DNA of 64,000 nt, from the NCBI RefSeq assembly GCF_000515315.1, contig NZ_KI911562.1:3381220-3445219 (forward strand), written 5' to 3'. The notes below the pieces were generated by a model, which was not told the DNA's origin, searched no databases, and was given only the letters and a program-made list of their open reading frames with translations. Within the stretch, counting starts at the first letter, position 1, and every line of letters starts with the position of its first letter. Below, one piece after another: positions 51,266 to 60,398 of this stretch. Source of the DNA: Asinibacterium sp. OR53 (GTDB taxonomy: Bacteria; Bacteroidota; Bacteroidia; Chitinophagales; Chitinophagaceae). The translations under genes and the position numbers were made by a program.

Positions 51266-52273
51266 TCATGACATAAACGACGGTCCTATACGCCCGATCC
51301 GCTGCTCCAACAGCATCAGGTCGACCAGGGTGAATGCCGTTACAGCTTCCAGTACCACGGGTACCCGAAGGGCTATACAGAGGTCATGCCTGCCCTTGAC
51401 AGAGAAGGGCTCAATGGTATTGGTTTCCCAGTTCCAGGTCTGCTGTTCTTTAGGGGTGGAAGAAGTGGGTTTGATGGCGATGCGGAAGACCAGCTCATTG
51501 CCGTTGGTAATACCCCCCACTATGCCGCCGGCATGGTTGGTACGCGTTCTCCCGCTGGCATCTTCGATGGCATCATTGTGCTCGGTACCGAACATCCGGG
51601 CAGCGGCAAAGCCTGCTCCGAATTCAATGCCTTTCACGGCAGGGATGGCAAAAACAGCATGACTGATCAAGGATTCTGCCGAATCGAAGAAATGCTCTCC
51701 CAGGCCCACCGGCAGTCCGTTCACCCGGCACTCAACAATACCGCCTATAGAGTCTTTGGCATCGATGGCTTTTTGCAGTCCTTTTTCCAGGTCTGCCTCT
51801 CCTCCTATTTCAAGTATGGTGGATACAACCTGTATATGACCCAGCAGTTTTTTCGCAATCACACCGGCGGCTACCATGCAAACCGTGAGCCTGCCGCTGA
51901 AATGTCCGCCTCCCCTGAAATCTTCAAAACCGCCATACTTGGCGTGAGCGGTAAAATCTGCATGTCCCGGCCGCGGCACAGCGCGTTGCTTTTCATAATC
52001 GCCGCTGCGGGTATTCTTGTTCTCGAATAAAATAGTAATAGGAGCGCCCGTTGTATGCCCGTTGAAAATGCCGCTTTTGAAAATGGGCAGGTCGTCTTCC
52101 TTGCGGGGAGTGGTTCCTTTATGGCTGCCGCCTTTGCGACGCTCGATATCGGTAAGAAAATCTTCCACAGACAGAGGCAGTCCGGCCGGGCAGCCATCTA
52201 TCACAAGCCCCACACTTTCGCCGTGCGACTCACCAAAAATATGTATGCGGAAAAGGCGACCGAAAGAGTTCAT
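51266..52273 (-). CDS. aroC: Chorismate synthase
   Basis: 335 residues, slightly short for the family. Landmarks: FGRLFRIHIFGESHGESVGLVIDGCPAG, RKEDDLPIFKSGIFNGHTTGAPI, RPGHADFTAHAKYGGFEDFRGGGHFSGRLT (FMN/EPSP site) and NHAGGIVGGITNGNELVFRIAIKPTSS, GRHDLCIALRVPVVLEA. It eliminates phosphate from EPSP to give chorismate and needs reduced FMN. Last gene of the aromatic operon, 36 bp after aroA. Confidence 0.96.
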   Translation of the reverse strand: MNSFGRLFRIHIFGESHGESVGLVIDGCPAGLPLSVEDFLTDIERRKGGSHKGTTPRKEDDLPIFKSGIFNGHTTGAPITILFENKNTRSGDYEKQRAVPRPGHADFTAHAKYGGFEDFRGGGHFSGRLTVCMVAAGVIAKKLLGHIQVVSTILEIGGEADLEKGLQKAIDAKDSIGGIVECRVNGLPVGLGEHFFDSAESLISHAVFAIPAVKGIEFGAGFAAARMFGTEHNDAIEDASGRTRTNHAGGIVGGITNGNELVFRIAIKPTSSTPKEQQTWNWETNTIEPFSVKGRHDLCIALRVPVVLEAVTAFTLVDLMLLEQRIGRIGPSFMS

Positions 52274-52309
52274 AGTACGCGTGTTTAATTAAAAAGACTG
52301 CTTGGCTTT

Positions 52310-53581
52310 TTACTTTTGAATTTTTATCGCTGCTCCCAATTGCTGAATATGTTCATAGAAATCGGGATAAGATTTATTGATGGCATCGGCTTCTTCAATG
52401 ATCACGTCTCCGTTTGCTTTTAACGCTGCAACAGCACAGGCCATGGCAATGCGGTGATCGTGGTGCGAATGGGTAACAGCGCCCTTCATGCCTGTATTAC
52501 CTTTTACCAGCATCAGGTTACCCTGCAAGGTGATTTCAATACCCAATTTACCAAACTCTTCCTGTAAAGTGAGGCCGCGGTTGCTTTCTTTGTGAGCCAG
52601 TCTTTCCACACCTTCAATCACCGTAGTTCCTTCACAGCAGGCGGCTAAAGCCACCAGCGGCGGAAAGAGATCGGGACAATCTGTGGCATTGAAGTGGAAC
52701 GCTTTCAGTGGCAAGGGACCTATCTCAATTTCATCAGGACGAATGGATAATTTGCATCCGCTGTCTGACAAAGCCTGTAAAATAGCTTTATCGGCCTGGG
52801 TGGAATACACATCCAATCCCTTCACGGTAATATCACCTGCTACGGCTCCTGCTACCAGCAGAAATGCCGCGCCGCTCCAATCGCCTTCAACAGTGTAAGT
52901 AAATGCGGCTGGTGCAGGTTTCGCTTTTTGAAACCTGAACTGTTCATAATCGGTGTGTGATACCTCCCACCCGAAATGCTGCATCACCTGCAATGTGAGA
53001 TCGATATAAGGTTTGCTCTTGAGGTTGTTCACCGTGATAGTTGCCCCGTTGGCGCCTGCAGCGCCATAAGCCATGAGCAAACCGGTGAGGAACTGTGAGC
53101 TCAGCGAACCATCTACAATGATATCTGCAGGTTGCAGCGGTCCCTGTATCTTCAGCGGCAAACGTCCTTTATTCGATTGAATGTTTACACCCAGTTGAGG
53201 TAATATCTCATCAAAAAAATCCATGGGTCTCGTCAGCAAGCTGCCGGTACCGTTGATGGTGAGCGGCTGAACACTCAGTGCTGCGATGGGCGTAAACATG
53301 CGTATACCCAAACCACTTTCACCGCAATTGATCTCGGGGTGCAAGGGAGCAACACCTTTAGAATGAATAACGATGTTACCATCTGCTTCTTTCATAACAA
53401 CAGCGCCCAGTTTCTGTATCACATCCAGTGCAGCCTGATCGTCGTTGCTATTGCCCGGATTAACGATGGTAGTAGTTGTTCCTGCAAGCAACGCGGCGGC
53501 GCAGGCTCTTTGCATACTGCTCTTACTGGCTGCCGCTCTGATAGAACCTTTTATAACAGATGGAGAAACGGTAACGATCAT
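52310..53581 (-). CDS. aroA: 3-phosphoshikimate 1-carboxyvinyltransferase (EPSP synthase)
   Basis: 423 residues, normal length. It keeps SKSSMQRACAAALLAG, NCGESGLGIRMFTPIAAL, GSLSSQFLTGLLMAYG, EGDWSGAAFLLVAGAV, DCPDLFPPLVALAACC and SHHDHRIAMACAVAAL. The substrate-binding Lys-Ser-x-x-x-R is present. It condenses shikimate-3-phosphate with PEP. Its ATG overlaps the aroB stop by 4 bp (53578-53581), so translation is coupled. Confidence 0.95.
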   Translation of the reverse strand: MIVTVSPSVIKGSIRAAASKSSMQRACAAALLAGTTTTIVNPGNSNDDQAALDVIQKLGAVVMKEADGNIVIHSKGVAPLHPEINCGESGLGIRMFTPIAALSVQPLTINGTGSLLTRPMDFFDEILPQLGVNIQSNKGRLPLKIQGPLQPADIIVDGSLSSQFLTGLLMAYGAAGANGATITVNNLKSKPYIDLTLQVMQHFGWEVSHTDYEQFRFQKAKPAPAAFTYTVEGDWSGAAFLLVAGAVAGDITVKGLDVYSTQADKAILQALSDSGCKLSIRPDEIEIGPLPLKAFHFNATDCPDLFPPLVALAACCEGTTVIEGVERLAHKESNRGLTLQEEFGKLGIEITLQGNLMLVKGNTGMKGAVTHSHHDHRIAMACAVAALKANGDVIIEEADAINKSYPDFYEHIQQLGAAIKIQK

Positions 53582-54600
53582 GTAAACTGGTTGAAAATTT
53601 CTTTTAATTGCACAAACAACAAAGGCTGTACTACACCTTTACCGATCTTTTCCAGGAGGATATAACTGATCTGCTGGTTGTCTTTCTTTTTGTCTTTCTG
53701 TAATATCCTGAACGCTTCTTTGGTATCGAATTCGGCAAACGTGGGCAATCCGTACTTGTCCAGCACTGCTATCAGTTCATCGGCCTGCTTGAAACCTTTC
53801 AACTGTTTCGACATCAATGCCGCATACGTCATGCCGATGCTGATGGCCTGTCCGTGGCTCAGCTCATACATATTTTCAATGGCATGACCCAGGGTATGCC
53901 CGTAATTCAGCAGCTTGCGTTCTCCTTTTTCAAACTCATCGTTCACCACTACTTTGGTCTTGATGAGCACGTTCCTTTCAATGAGCTTGGCCAGTAATTG
54001 GGTATCACGCTGAAAATCGGTGAGGCGGTGCGACTGCAGCAATTTGAACAGGGCCGCATCTTTGATAGCGGCGTGTTTGATGATCTCTGCAAAGCCATTC
54101 TGCCATTCAACCTTGGGAAGGGATTTCAAAAAACTGTGATCGAAGAGCAGAAAAGAGGGCTGACGGATCAGTCCCACCATATTCTTATATACGCCTACAT
54201 CGATCCCATTCTTTCCACCGATCGAAGCATCTACCATGGCCAACAATGAAGTAGGCACGAAACCACATGCAATGCCCCGCATATAAATACCCGCTACATA
54301 ACCGGTGATATCGGTGATCACGCCACCGCCCACACCTACCAGGGTCGTCTTACGGTCGGCGCCCAATTCAATCAGCTGATCTATTACCACATCCACCGTC
54401 TGCTGCACCTTGAATTCTTCACCCGGCTTGAGCACGATGGTATTCCAGCCTTTGAATTTTTTCTGGTGGGCTTTGAACACATGTTCATCCGTGACGATCA
54501 CGGTTCTTTCTTTGGCTACCAGTTTTTCCAGGCGAGCAAAATCGGCATGGAAATAATAATCCACTGCACTATTACTGAACGAAACTTTTTTCTTCTTCAT
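53578..54600 (-). CDS. aroB: 3-dehydroquinate synthase
   Basis: 340 residues. NAD-binding GVGGGVITDITGYVAGIYMRGI, FVPTSLLAMVDASIGGKNGID (catalytic Lys/Asn), NGFAEIIKHAAI, metal-ligand region ERKLLNYGHTLGHAIE and HGQAISIGMTYA are all intact. It converts DAHP to 3-dehydroquinate, using NAD and a divalent metal. It lies 8 bp after the DAHP synthase-chorismate mutase gene and overlaps aroA. Confidence 0.96.
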   Translation of the reverse strand: MKKKKVSFSNSAVDYYFHADFARLEKLVAKERTVIVTDEHVFKAHQKKFKGWNTIVLKPGEEFKVQQTVDVVIDQLIELGADRKTTLVGVGGGVITDITGYVAGIYMRGIACGFVPTSLLAMVDASIGGKNGIDVGVYKNMVGLIRQPSFLLFDHSFLKSLPKVEWQNGFAEIIKHAAIKDAALFKLLQSHRLTDFQRDTQLLAKLIERNVLIKTKVVVNDEFEKGERKLLNYGHTLGHAIENMYELSHGQAISIGMTYAALMSKQLKGFKQADELIAVLDKYGLPTFAEFDTKEAFRILQKDKKKDNQQISYILLEKIGKGVVQPLLFVQLKEIFNQFT

Positions 54601-54608
54601 GCTGCCGC

Positions 54609-55694
54609 TTAGGAATTCATGATCTTATTCTGGTGATTGATACTCTCCATGTGTACAGCATCAAAATATTTGGTCACGAATTCTTTGCTCAGTCCCAGTT
54701 GCTCCCCTTTCGCGAAAGCCCTTTCAAGAATAGCGTTCCAGCGATTGGTTTGCAGGATGGTGATGTTATTGTCTTTTTTATACTGGCCGATCTTTTCAGC
54801 TACTTTCATGCGTTGTCCGAGCAACAGCAACAATTCATCATCGAGCTGGTTGATCTGCTGGCGCATTTTTTCCATGGCAGCATGCAGCGCTTCCGAATCG
54901 ATATCTTCTTTACGCCATACGATTGAGTTGATCATTTCACCCAGGCGCTCCGGCGTGATTTGTTGTTTGGCATCACTCCATGCATGATCAGGATCGATAT
55001 GGCTTTCAATGATCAGTCCGTCGAAATCGAGGTCGATCGCTTTCTGTGCCACATCCAGTAATATGTCTCTTCTTCCGCAGATATGCGAAGGATCGTTGAT
55101 GAGCAACAGACCGGGGTTACGGCGTTTCATCTCAATGGCCAGGTGCCACATAGGTGCGTTGCGGTATTCGGTATTACCATAAGAGCTGAAGCCGCGGTGT
55201 ATGAGTCCGATATTTTTGATGCCGGCTTTTGCTACACGCTCCACTGCACCGATCCACAATTCGAGGTCGGGGTTGATCGGGTTCTTGATCAGCACGGGAA
55301 CGTCCACACCTCTCAGTGCATCGGCAACTTCCTGTACGCTGAACGGGTTCACGGTAGTGCGTGCGCCGATCCATAATACATCCACATCGAAATGCAGTGC
55401 ATCTTCTACCTGCTTGGCAGTAGCCACTTCTATCGCTACAGGCAAGCCGGATTCTTTTCTCGCACGCTGTAACCAGGGAAGACCTTTGGTGCCGATCCCT
55501 TCAAAACTGCCGGGACGGGTACGCGGCTTCCATATACCTGCGCGGAGGATGTCTACTTTACCGGTAGCCGCCAAACGGTTAGCGGTTTCTACCACTTGTT
55601 CTTCGGTCTCTGCACTGCAGGGTCCTGAAATGATGAGTGGGCGCTTGGTCAAGAGCGCTTCCACTGCTGATTTTTGGTCAATTGCTTGCTCCAT
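54609..55694 (-). CDS. Bifunctional DAHP synthase - chorismate mutase
   Basis: 361 residues. N-terminal DAHP synthase of the KDO8P-synthase-like group (about 1-265): LIISGPCSAET, ILRAGIWKPRTRPGSFEG, VLWIGARTTVNPFSVQ, LIHRGFSSY, NDPSHICGRRDILLDVAQKAIDL. C-terminal AroQ chorismate mutase (about 275-361: LHAAMEKMRQQINQLDDELLLLLGQRMKVAEKIGQYKK). In other Bacteroidota such fusions control the pathway: prephenate binding at the mutase domain inhibits the synthase domain. That regulation is inferred here. It is 25 bp downstream of the DEAD-box helicase gene and 8 bp before aroB. Confidence 0.95.
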   Translation of the reverse strand: MEQAIDQKSAVEALLTKRPLIISGPCSAETEEQVVETANRLAATGKVDILRAGIWKPRTRPGSFEGIGTKGLPWLQRARKESGLPVAIEVATAKQVEDALHFDVDVLWIGARTTVNPFSVQEVADALRGVDVPVLIKNPINPDLELWIGAVERVAKAGIKNIGLIHRGFSSYGNTEYRNAPMWHLAIEMKRRNPGLLLINDPSHICGRRDILLDVAQKAIDLDFDGLIIESHIDPDHAWSDAKQQITPERLGEMINSIVWRKEDIDSEALHAAMEKMRQQINQLDDELLLLLGQRMKVAEKIGQYKKDNNITILQTNRWNAILERAFAKGEQLGLSKEFVTKYFDAVHMESINHQNKIMNS

Positions 55695-55718
55695 ATAAAT
55701 TGAATTGTCTGTTGCTTG

Positions 55719-57410
55719 TTATGCTTCGCCACGTTTGTTAGGCCGGCGTCCGCCACCACTGTCGGCATCGTTCATGCGTATCCTTCTTCCCTTGTAATTC
55801 TTTCCATCCAGCGCACGGATCATCTGGTTGGCAGCTCCTTTTTCTATCTCCACCCAACTGTTCATGTCTTTCATATCGATCCTGCCCAGCACTTCTTTTT
55901 TCAGGTCGCTCATGTCCAGGATGAATTGCAGAAAGCTCGCTTTGTAAAATCCGTCTTTGGTACCGAGGTTCACAAAAAGGCGACTGTACCCGTTACTACC
56001 ACCCCTGTCCCTGCGGCTTTCGTAAGCACCTCCTTCCCTCCTGCCGTTGCCGCGACTATCACGCTGTTCATTCTTTCCACGCTCCCGCACATTCAGGTCT
56101 TCGGCATTTTCATAATATTTGAGGAAACGGTCGAACTCCATCGCCGCTACCCTTTTCAATACTTCTTCCTTACTCACATCGGCGAATTTTTCGGCCAGCA
56201 TGGGAACATAGGTTTCATAGTCACCGTGACTGATATCGGCCGACAACAATTTATCCATGAAATGAAAGAACTGTTTGCGGCACACGTCTTTGCCGCTTGG
56301 AATATCCAGTTTATGGAACTTGGAATTGTTGATCCTTTCGATCTGCTTCAGCTTGTACATTTCTTTCGAATGCACAATGGCAATGCTGATACCCTGGTTG
56401 CCCGCCCTGCCCGTTCTTCCGCTGCGGTGTGTATACACTTCCACATCATCGGGCAGTTCGTAGTTGATTACATGGGTAATACCCTGCACATCGATACCGC
56501 GTGCCGCCACATCGGTGGCGATCAGTAATTGCAAGCTCTTATCGCGAAACTGGCCCATCACCTTATCGCGCTGCACCTGTGTGAGGTCGCCGTGCAATGC
56601 ATCGATATCATATCCTTCCCTGGTGAGCCGCTCAGATATTTCCTGTGCGTCTACTTTGGTGCGGGTAAAAATGATACCATAGATACCGGGGTTGAAATCG
56701 ATGATGCGCTTCAATGTTTGATAACGATGCTGCGCCGAGGTTACATAGTACTGGTGGTCGATGCTTTTATTGGCTGTATTTACTTTGCCAACAGTTACTT
56801 CAACTGGTTCTTTCATGTAACGTTTGCTCACCTTGCGTATTTCCGGCGGCATAGTAGCACTGAATAACCAGGTGCTCTCGCGCTGCGGGGTATTCTTGAG
56901 GATGAATTCAATATCATCCTGGAAGCCCATGTTCAGCATTTCATCCGCTTCATCCAGTACCACATATTCAATTTGTTCCAGGTTGATCGCTTTTCTTTCG
57001 ATCAGGTCTATTAACCTGCCCGGTGTAGCCACCACGATCTGCACCCCTTTTTTCAGGTCGCGGATCTGTAGCCCAATAGAAGTACCCCCGTAAACAGCTA
57101 CTACAGAAACCCCTTTGATGTATTTTTTAAAGAGCTCTATTTCTTTTACGATCTGCAAGCAGAGTTCCCTCGTGGGACAAACCACCAGCGCCTGCGGATG
57201 TTTGGCTGCCGCATCGATGATGTGCAGCAGGGGCAATCCGAATGCCGCTGTTTTGCCTGTACCTGTTTGTGCCAGCCCAATAAAATCCTTGGTTCCGCTG
57301 AGCAAAACCGGTATCGCCTGTTCCTGTATGGGGGTTGGGTTCACATACCCCAACTCATCGGTTGCCTGAATCAATCTGGCGTCAATTCCCAACCCTTCAA
57401 ATGTCGTCAT
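55719..57410 (-). CDS. DEAD-box RNA helicase with DbpA-type RNA-binding domain
   Basis: 563 residues. Helicase core with Q motif YVNPTPIQEQAIP, Walker A AQTGTGKTAAFGLP, VVATPGRLIDLI, DEAD in VLDEADEMLNMGF, SAT in LFSATMPPEIRK, ATDVAARGIDVQG and HRSGRTGRAGNQG. A dimerisation/linker region follows, then an Arg/Gly-rich stretch (RERGKNEQRDSRGNGRREGG), then a DbpA RRM-like domain (SRLFVNLGTKDGFYKASFLQFIL) and a basic tail. CsdA/DeaD-like enzymes remodel rRNA and mRNA. Unusual placement: inside the aromatic operon, 54 bp after tyrA and 25 bp before the DAHP synthase gene. Confidence 0.94.
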   Translation of the reverse strand: MTTFEGLGIDARLIQATDELGYVNPTPIQEQAIPVLLSGTKDFIGLAQTGTGKTAAFGLPLLHIIDAAAKHPQALVVCPTRELCLQIVKEIELFKKYIKGVSVVAVYGGTSIGLQIRDLKKGVQIVVATPGRLIDLIERKAINLEQIEYVVLDEADEMLNMGFQDDIEFILKNTPQRESTWLFSATMPPEIRKVSKRYMKEPVEVTVGKVNTANKSIDHQYYVTSAQHRYQTLKRIIDFNPGIYGIIFTRTKVDAQEISERLTREGYDIDALHGDLTQVQRDKVMGQFRDKSLQLLIATDVAARGIDVQGITHVINYELPDDVEVYTHRSGRTGRAGNQGISIAIVHSKEMYKLKQIERINNSKFHKLDIPSGKDVCRKQFFHFMDKLLSADISHGDYETYVPMLAEKFADVSKEEVLKRVAAMEFDRFLKYYENAEDLNVRERGKNEQRDSRGNGRREGGAYESRRDRGGSNGYSRLFVNLGTKDGFYKASFLQFILDMSDLKKEVLGRIDMKDMNSWVEIEKGAANQMIRALDGKNYKGRRIRMNDADSGGGRRPNKRGEA

Positions 57411-57464
57411 GTATTAAAATTTGCCGCAAAGTTACCGTTTCTACAGGGCTTTGCTGTTTTTTGT

Positions 57465-58304
57465 TTACTTCAATATGCGTCTGATCCCGTTGGCATTTTC
57501 AATCAGTTCCTGCAGGTAATCGAAATTTTCCTTCTCCAGGCATGATTTGAATTTGCGCAACTGGGCAATATGTTCATTCAGTACATCCAACACATTTTCT
57601 TTATTCTGCATAAAGATGGGCACCCACATAGCGGGATTACTCTTGGCCAATCGCACCGTACTCTCAAAACCACCACTGGCCAGTTCAAAAATGGCGTCCT
57701 CTTCTTTTTCTTTTTCCAGTACCGTGTTGGCCAGTGCAAAAGAAGTGATGTGTGATATATGGCTCACATAAGCCACGTGCACATCGTGGTCACCGGCGTT
57801 CATGTACACCAGGTGCATGCCCAATAACCGATATACTTCTTCAACACAGGCTACCGCATCGGCATCGCTGTTGGCTTTATCGCAGATCACAGTGGCTTTA
57901 TCGGTGAATGCGCCTTTTACAGCAGCTTCCGGACCGCTGTATTCCGTTCCCCACATCGGGTGTGTGGCCACGAAGCGCCCTCTTTTTGCATGACCTGCTA
58001 CCGATGCACAGATCATTTTTTTAGTAGAGCCTACATCCATCACTACCTGTCGGTCTGCCATATCAAGCACCTGCGGCAATAAAGTTTCAGCCGCATTGAT
58101 CGGCGTGGCCAACACTACCAGATCTGATTGTGCTACAGCTTCCTGCAATGGCAACACTGCATCTATCAGCCCCAGTGCCAGTGCCTTTTCTGCATGCGCG
58201 GCATGCTTTTCCACCCCAATGATATGCTTCGCAAAGCCTTTCTCTTTCAGGGCGATGGCCATGGAGCCACCTATCAATCCCGTACCAATGATCGTTACTC
58301 TCAT
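57465..58304 (-). CDS. tyrA: Prephenate dehydrogenase
   Basis: 279 residues. NAD-binding VTIIGTGLIGGSMAIALK at the N-terminus, VVLATPINAAETLLPQVL, VMDVGSTKKMI, THPMWGTEYSGPEAA with the catalytic His, and HDVHVAYVSHISHITSFALA. No ACT domain. It oxidises prephenate to 4-hydroxyphenylpyruvate for tyrosine. Its ATG (58304) overlaps the aminotransferase stop by 4 bp. Confidence 0.94.
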   Translation of the reverse strand: MRVTIIGTGLIGGSMAIALKEKGFAKHIIGVEKHAAHAEKALALGLIDAVLPLQEAVAQSDLVVLATPINAAETLLPQVLDMADRQVVMDVGSTKKMICASVAGHAKRGRFVATHPMWGTEYSGPEAAVKGAFTDKATVICDKANSDADAVACVEEVYRLLGMHLVYMNAGDHDVHVAYVSHISHITSFALANTVLEKEKEEDAIFELASGGFESTVRLAKSNPAMWVPIFMQNKENVLDVLNEHIAQLRKFKSCLEKENFDYLQELIENANGIRRILK

Positions 58305-59467
58305 ATACCTGCGTTGCTGATCCTGTTAATGGCTTCTGTGAACCGTTCTACCGATCCGCACAAGCTGACCCTGATATAAGGTTCTCCGGCTTTGCCGAAT
58401 ATGCCTCCCGGTGTGATGAATACATTTGCATTGTATAATACTGCATCGCTCAGGGCAAAACCGTTTGCATGCGTAGCGGGAATCTTTGCCCACACAAACA
58501 TGCCTGCCTGTTTTGTATCAAATGCACAACGGAGCAGGGTCAATAATTCAAATACTTTTTCTCTTCTTTCTTTATAGATCGCATTCACTTCATCGTACCA
58601 GTCTTTGCCGAGGCCCAGCGCTTTGGCTGCAGCCAGTTGCACGGGCAGGAACATACCGCTGTCCATATTGCTTTTGAAGCGCAATATTTCATCGATCCGC
58701 TCTTTCGCGCCCGACAACATCCCCACGCGCCATCCGGCCATATTGGAACTTTTGCTCAGTGAGTTCAGCTCAACAGCAGTTTCTTTTGCCCCTTCCACAC
58801 TCAGCAAACTGAGTGGTGCATCATTCAAAATAAAACTGTAAGGATTATCGTGGCAGATCAGGATATGGTGTTTCTTTCCAAACGCGATCAGTTTGTTAAA
58901 GAGGTCTTTCTGTGGCAAGCGGCCGGTTGGCATGTGCGGGTAATTCACCCACATGAGTTTTACCTTGCTGAGATCTGTTTTTTCCAGTTGCGCAAAATCG
59001 GGTTCCCAGTTGCTGGCTTCCGATAATTCATACACTACGGGAGTAGCGCCCGACAGGCGAACGGCGCTGCTGTAGGTAGGATAGCCGGGATCAGGAATCA
59101 ATGCCTGATCGCCTTCGTTGAGGTAGGTCATGCAAATATGCATGATACCTTCTTTACTGCCGATCAGCGGGAGTATCTCGCTTTCGGGGTTCAGCGTTAC
59201 ACCATACCATTTCGCATACCAGTCGGCAATCGCTTTTCGCAACACCGGCGACCCTTTGTAATTCTGGTAAGCATGCACGTTGGGCTTGGCCGCTTCGTCC
59301 TGCAATACTTTGATCACATCGGGATGCGGGGGCAGATCGGGACTACCGATACCCAGGTTGATGATCTGCTTGCCCTGTTTGTTCAGCTCCTCTATTTCGC
59401 GCAGTTTTTGCGAAAAATAGTATTCACCAATGCCTTCCAGTCTTTTTGCTGTGTTTACCTGTATCAT
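58301..59467 (-). CDS. Class I/II PLP aminotransferase of the aromatic operon
   Basis: 388 residues, fold-type I. INLGIGSPDLPPHPDV, HAYQNYKGSPVLRKAIADWY, GSKEGIMHICMTYLN, PDPGYPTYSSAVRLSG, and the PLP-Lys in SLSKSSNMAGWRVG. The sequence is close to LL-diaminopimelate/aspartate aminotransferase-like enzymes; position between pheA and tyrA suggests transamination of phenylpyruvate/hydroxyphenylpyruvate or of prephenate. The exact substrate cannot be read from the sequence. It overlaps pheA (59464-59467) and tyrA (58301-58304) by 4 bp each, so all three are coupled. Confidence 0.88.
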   Translation of the reverse strand: MIQVNTAKRLEGIGEYYFSQKLREIEELNKQGKQIINLGIGSPDLPPHPDVIKVLQDEAAKPNVHAYQNYKGSPVLRKAIADWYAKWYGVTLNPESEILPLIGSKEGIMHICMTYLNEGDQALIPDPGYPTYSSAVRLSGATPVVYELSEASNWEPDFAQLEKTDLSKVKLMWVNYPHMPTGRLPQKDLFNKLIAFGKKHHILICHDNPYSFILNDAPLSLLSVEGAKETAVELNSLSKSSNMAGWRVGMLSGAKERIDEILRFKSNMDSGMFLPVQLAAAKALGLGKDWYDEVNAIYKERREKVFELLTLLRCAFDTKQAGMFVWAKIPATHANGFALSDAVLYNANVFITPGGIFGKAGEPYIRVSLCGSVERFTEAINRISNAGI

Positions 59468-60300
59468 CCTTTCACCAGTTTTCCCTGTTTATAAATACCG
59501 AATGTTTTGACCAAATTGGTCAGTGGCTGCATGGCTTTCAGCACTTCGTTCAATTGTTGCATGCCTTCGAATTCCATATCGGCATAGAAACCATATTTGA
59601 AATCGCTGCCCGGTATGGGCATGCTTTGCAATTTGCTCAGGTTGATGCCGGCGCTGGCAATATGTGTGAGCACGCGGGCCAGTGATCCTTTGGAATGATC
59701 GGTCTGGAAATAAACCGATGCTTTGTCGGCATCAGGTACCGGCTCCACATCATTTTCTTTTTGCAGCACCAGGAACCGGGTCACATTGTTTTTGAGTGTA
59801 TGGATATTGGGAGCCAGGATTTCCAGTCCGAATAATTCGGCTGCGAGTCTGCTGGCAATAGCTGCAGCGTGTTGGCGCCGGTGCTGGTGCAGCAGTTTGG
59901 CGCTTAAAGCGGTGTCTTCTGTTTCCACCAGTTTCCAGTTGTGCTTTTCGAGGTAGTCGAGACATTGCAGGATGGCCATCGGGTGACTGTGCACTTCGCG
60001 GATGTCTTCGAACCTTACACCGGGATTGACCATCAGGTTCTGGCTGATGGAGAGGTATACTTCGCCGGTTACTTTCAGTTTGCTTTTTTGCAGGAGATTG
60101 TAATTGGGCAGGATGCTGCCCGCGATGGAGTTTTCGATGGCCATTACCGCGCCGTCGGACTGCTTTTTGTCTTCCGCTATTTTGATAAGTTCCCTGAAAG
60201 TATCACAGGGAATTACGTCAATGTTCTTACCGAATATGTGCATGGCGGCTACCTGGTGGAAGCTGCCTTCATATCCTTGAATAGCGATTCTTTTGTTCAT
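59464..60300 (-). CDS. pheA: Prephenate dehydratase with ACT domain
   Basis: 278 residues. Catalytic domain (about 1-180): IAIQGYEGSFHQVAA, GAVMAIENSIAGSI, ISQNLMV, EVHSHPMAILQC and the T-R-F motif in NNVTRFLVL. ACT domain (about 195-275) has GSLARVLTHIASAGINLSKLQSMP; the canonical Phe-binding G-A-L and E-S-R-P are here G-S-L and Q-S-M-P. It forms phenylpyruvate from prephenate. It is the first enzyme gene of the operon; the leader peptide ORF and terminator described next lie between its promoter and its ATG (60300). Confidence 0.95.
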   Translation of the reverse strand: MNKRIAIQGYEGSFHQVAAMHIFGKNIDVIPCDTFRELIKIAEDKKQSDGAVMAIENSIAGSILPNYNLLQKSKLKVTGEVYLSISQNLMVNPGVRFEDIREVHSHPMAILQCLDYLEKHNWKLVETEDTALSAKLLHQHRRQHAAAIASRLAAELFGLEILAPNIHTLKNNVTRFLVLQKENDVEPVPDADKASVYFQTDHSKGSLARVLTHIASAGINLSKLQSMPIPGSDFKYGFYADMEFEGMQQLNEVLKAMQPLTNLVKTFGIYKQGKLVKG

Positions 60301-60320
60301 AGTGGTTGGGTGGGGGGTAT

Positions 60321-60348
60321 AAAAAATCCCGGCCTTTGAGCCGGGATC
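60321..60348 (-). terminator. Attenuator terminator in front of pheA
   Basis: Minus-strand RNA: AUCCCGGC pairs perfectly with GCCGGGAU (stem 60340-60347 with 60326-60333, 6-nt loop) and is followed by six U. It lies 20 bp before the pheA start and 23 bp after the leader-peptide stop. A Rho-independent terminator between a promoter and the first structural gene only makes sense as a conditional one. Confidence 0.88.
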
Positions 60349-60398
60349 GTATTTTGATTCATTTTATCTTTTAAGCTTTCGCAAATACTACCCGGCTC
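60338..60398 (-). promoter_or_regulatory. Antiterminator pairing that competes with the pheA attenuator
   Basis: The 8 bases GAGCCGGG of the leader RNA (template 60391-60398, codons 19-21 region of the leader ORF just after the Phe run) are exactly complementary to CCCGGCUC (template 60338-60345), which contains the 5' arm of the terminator. Forming this helix excludes the terminator stem. A ribosome stalled on the Phe/Tyr codons would leave GAGCCGGG free; one that reaches the UAA at 60371 would cover or pass it. Confidence 0.75.
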
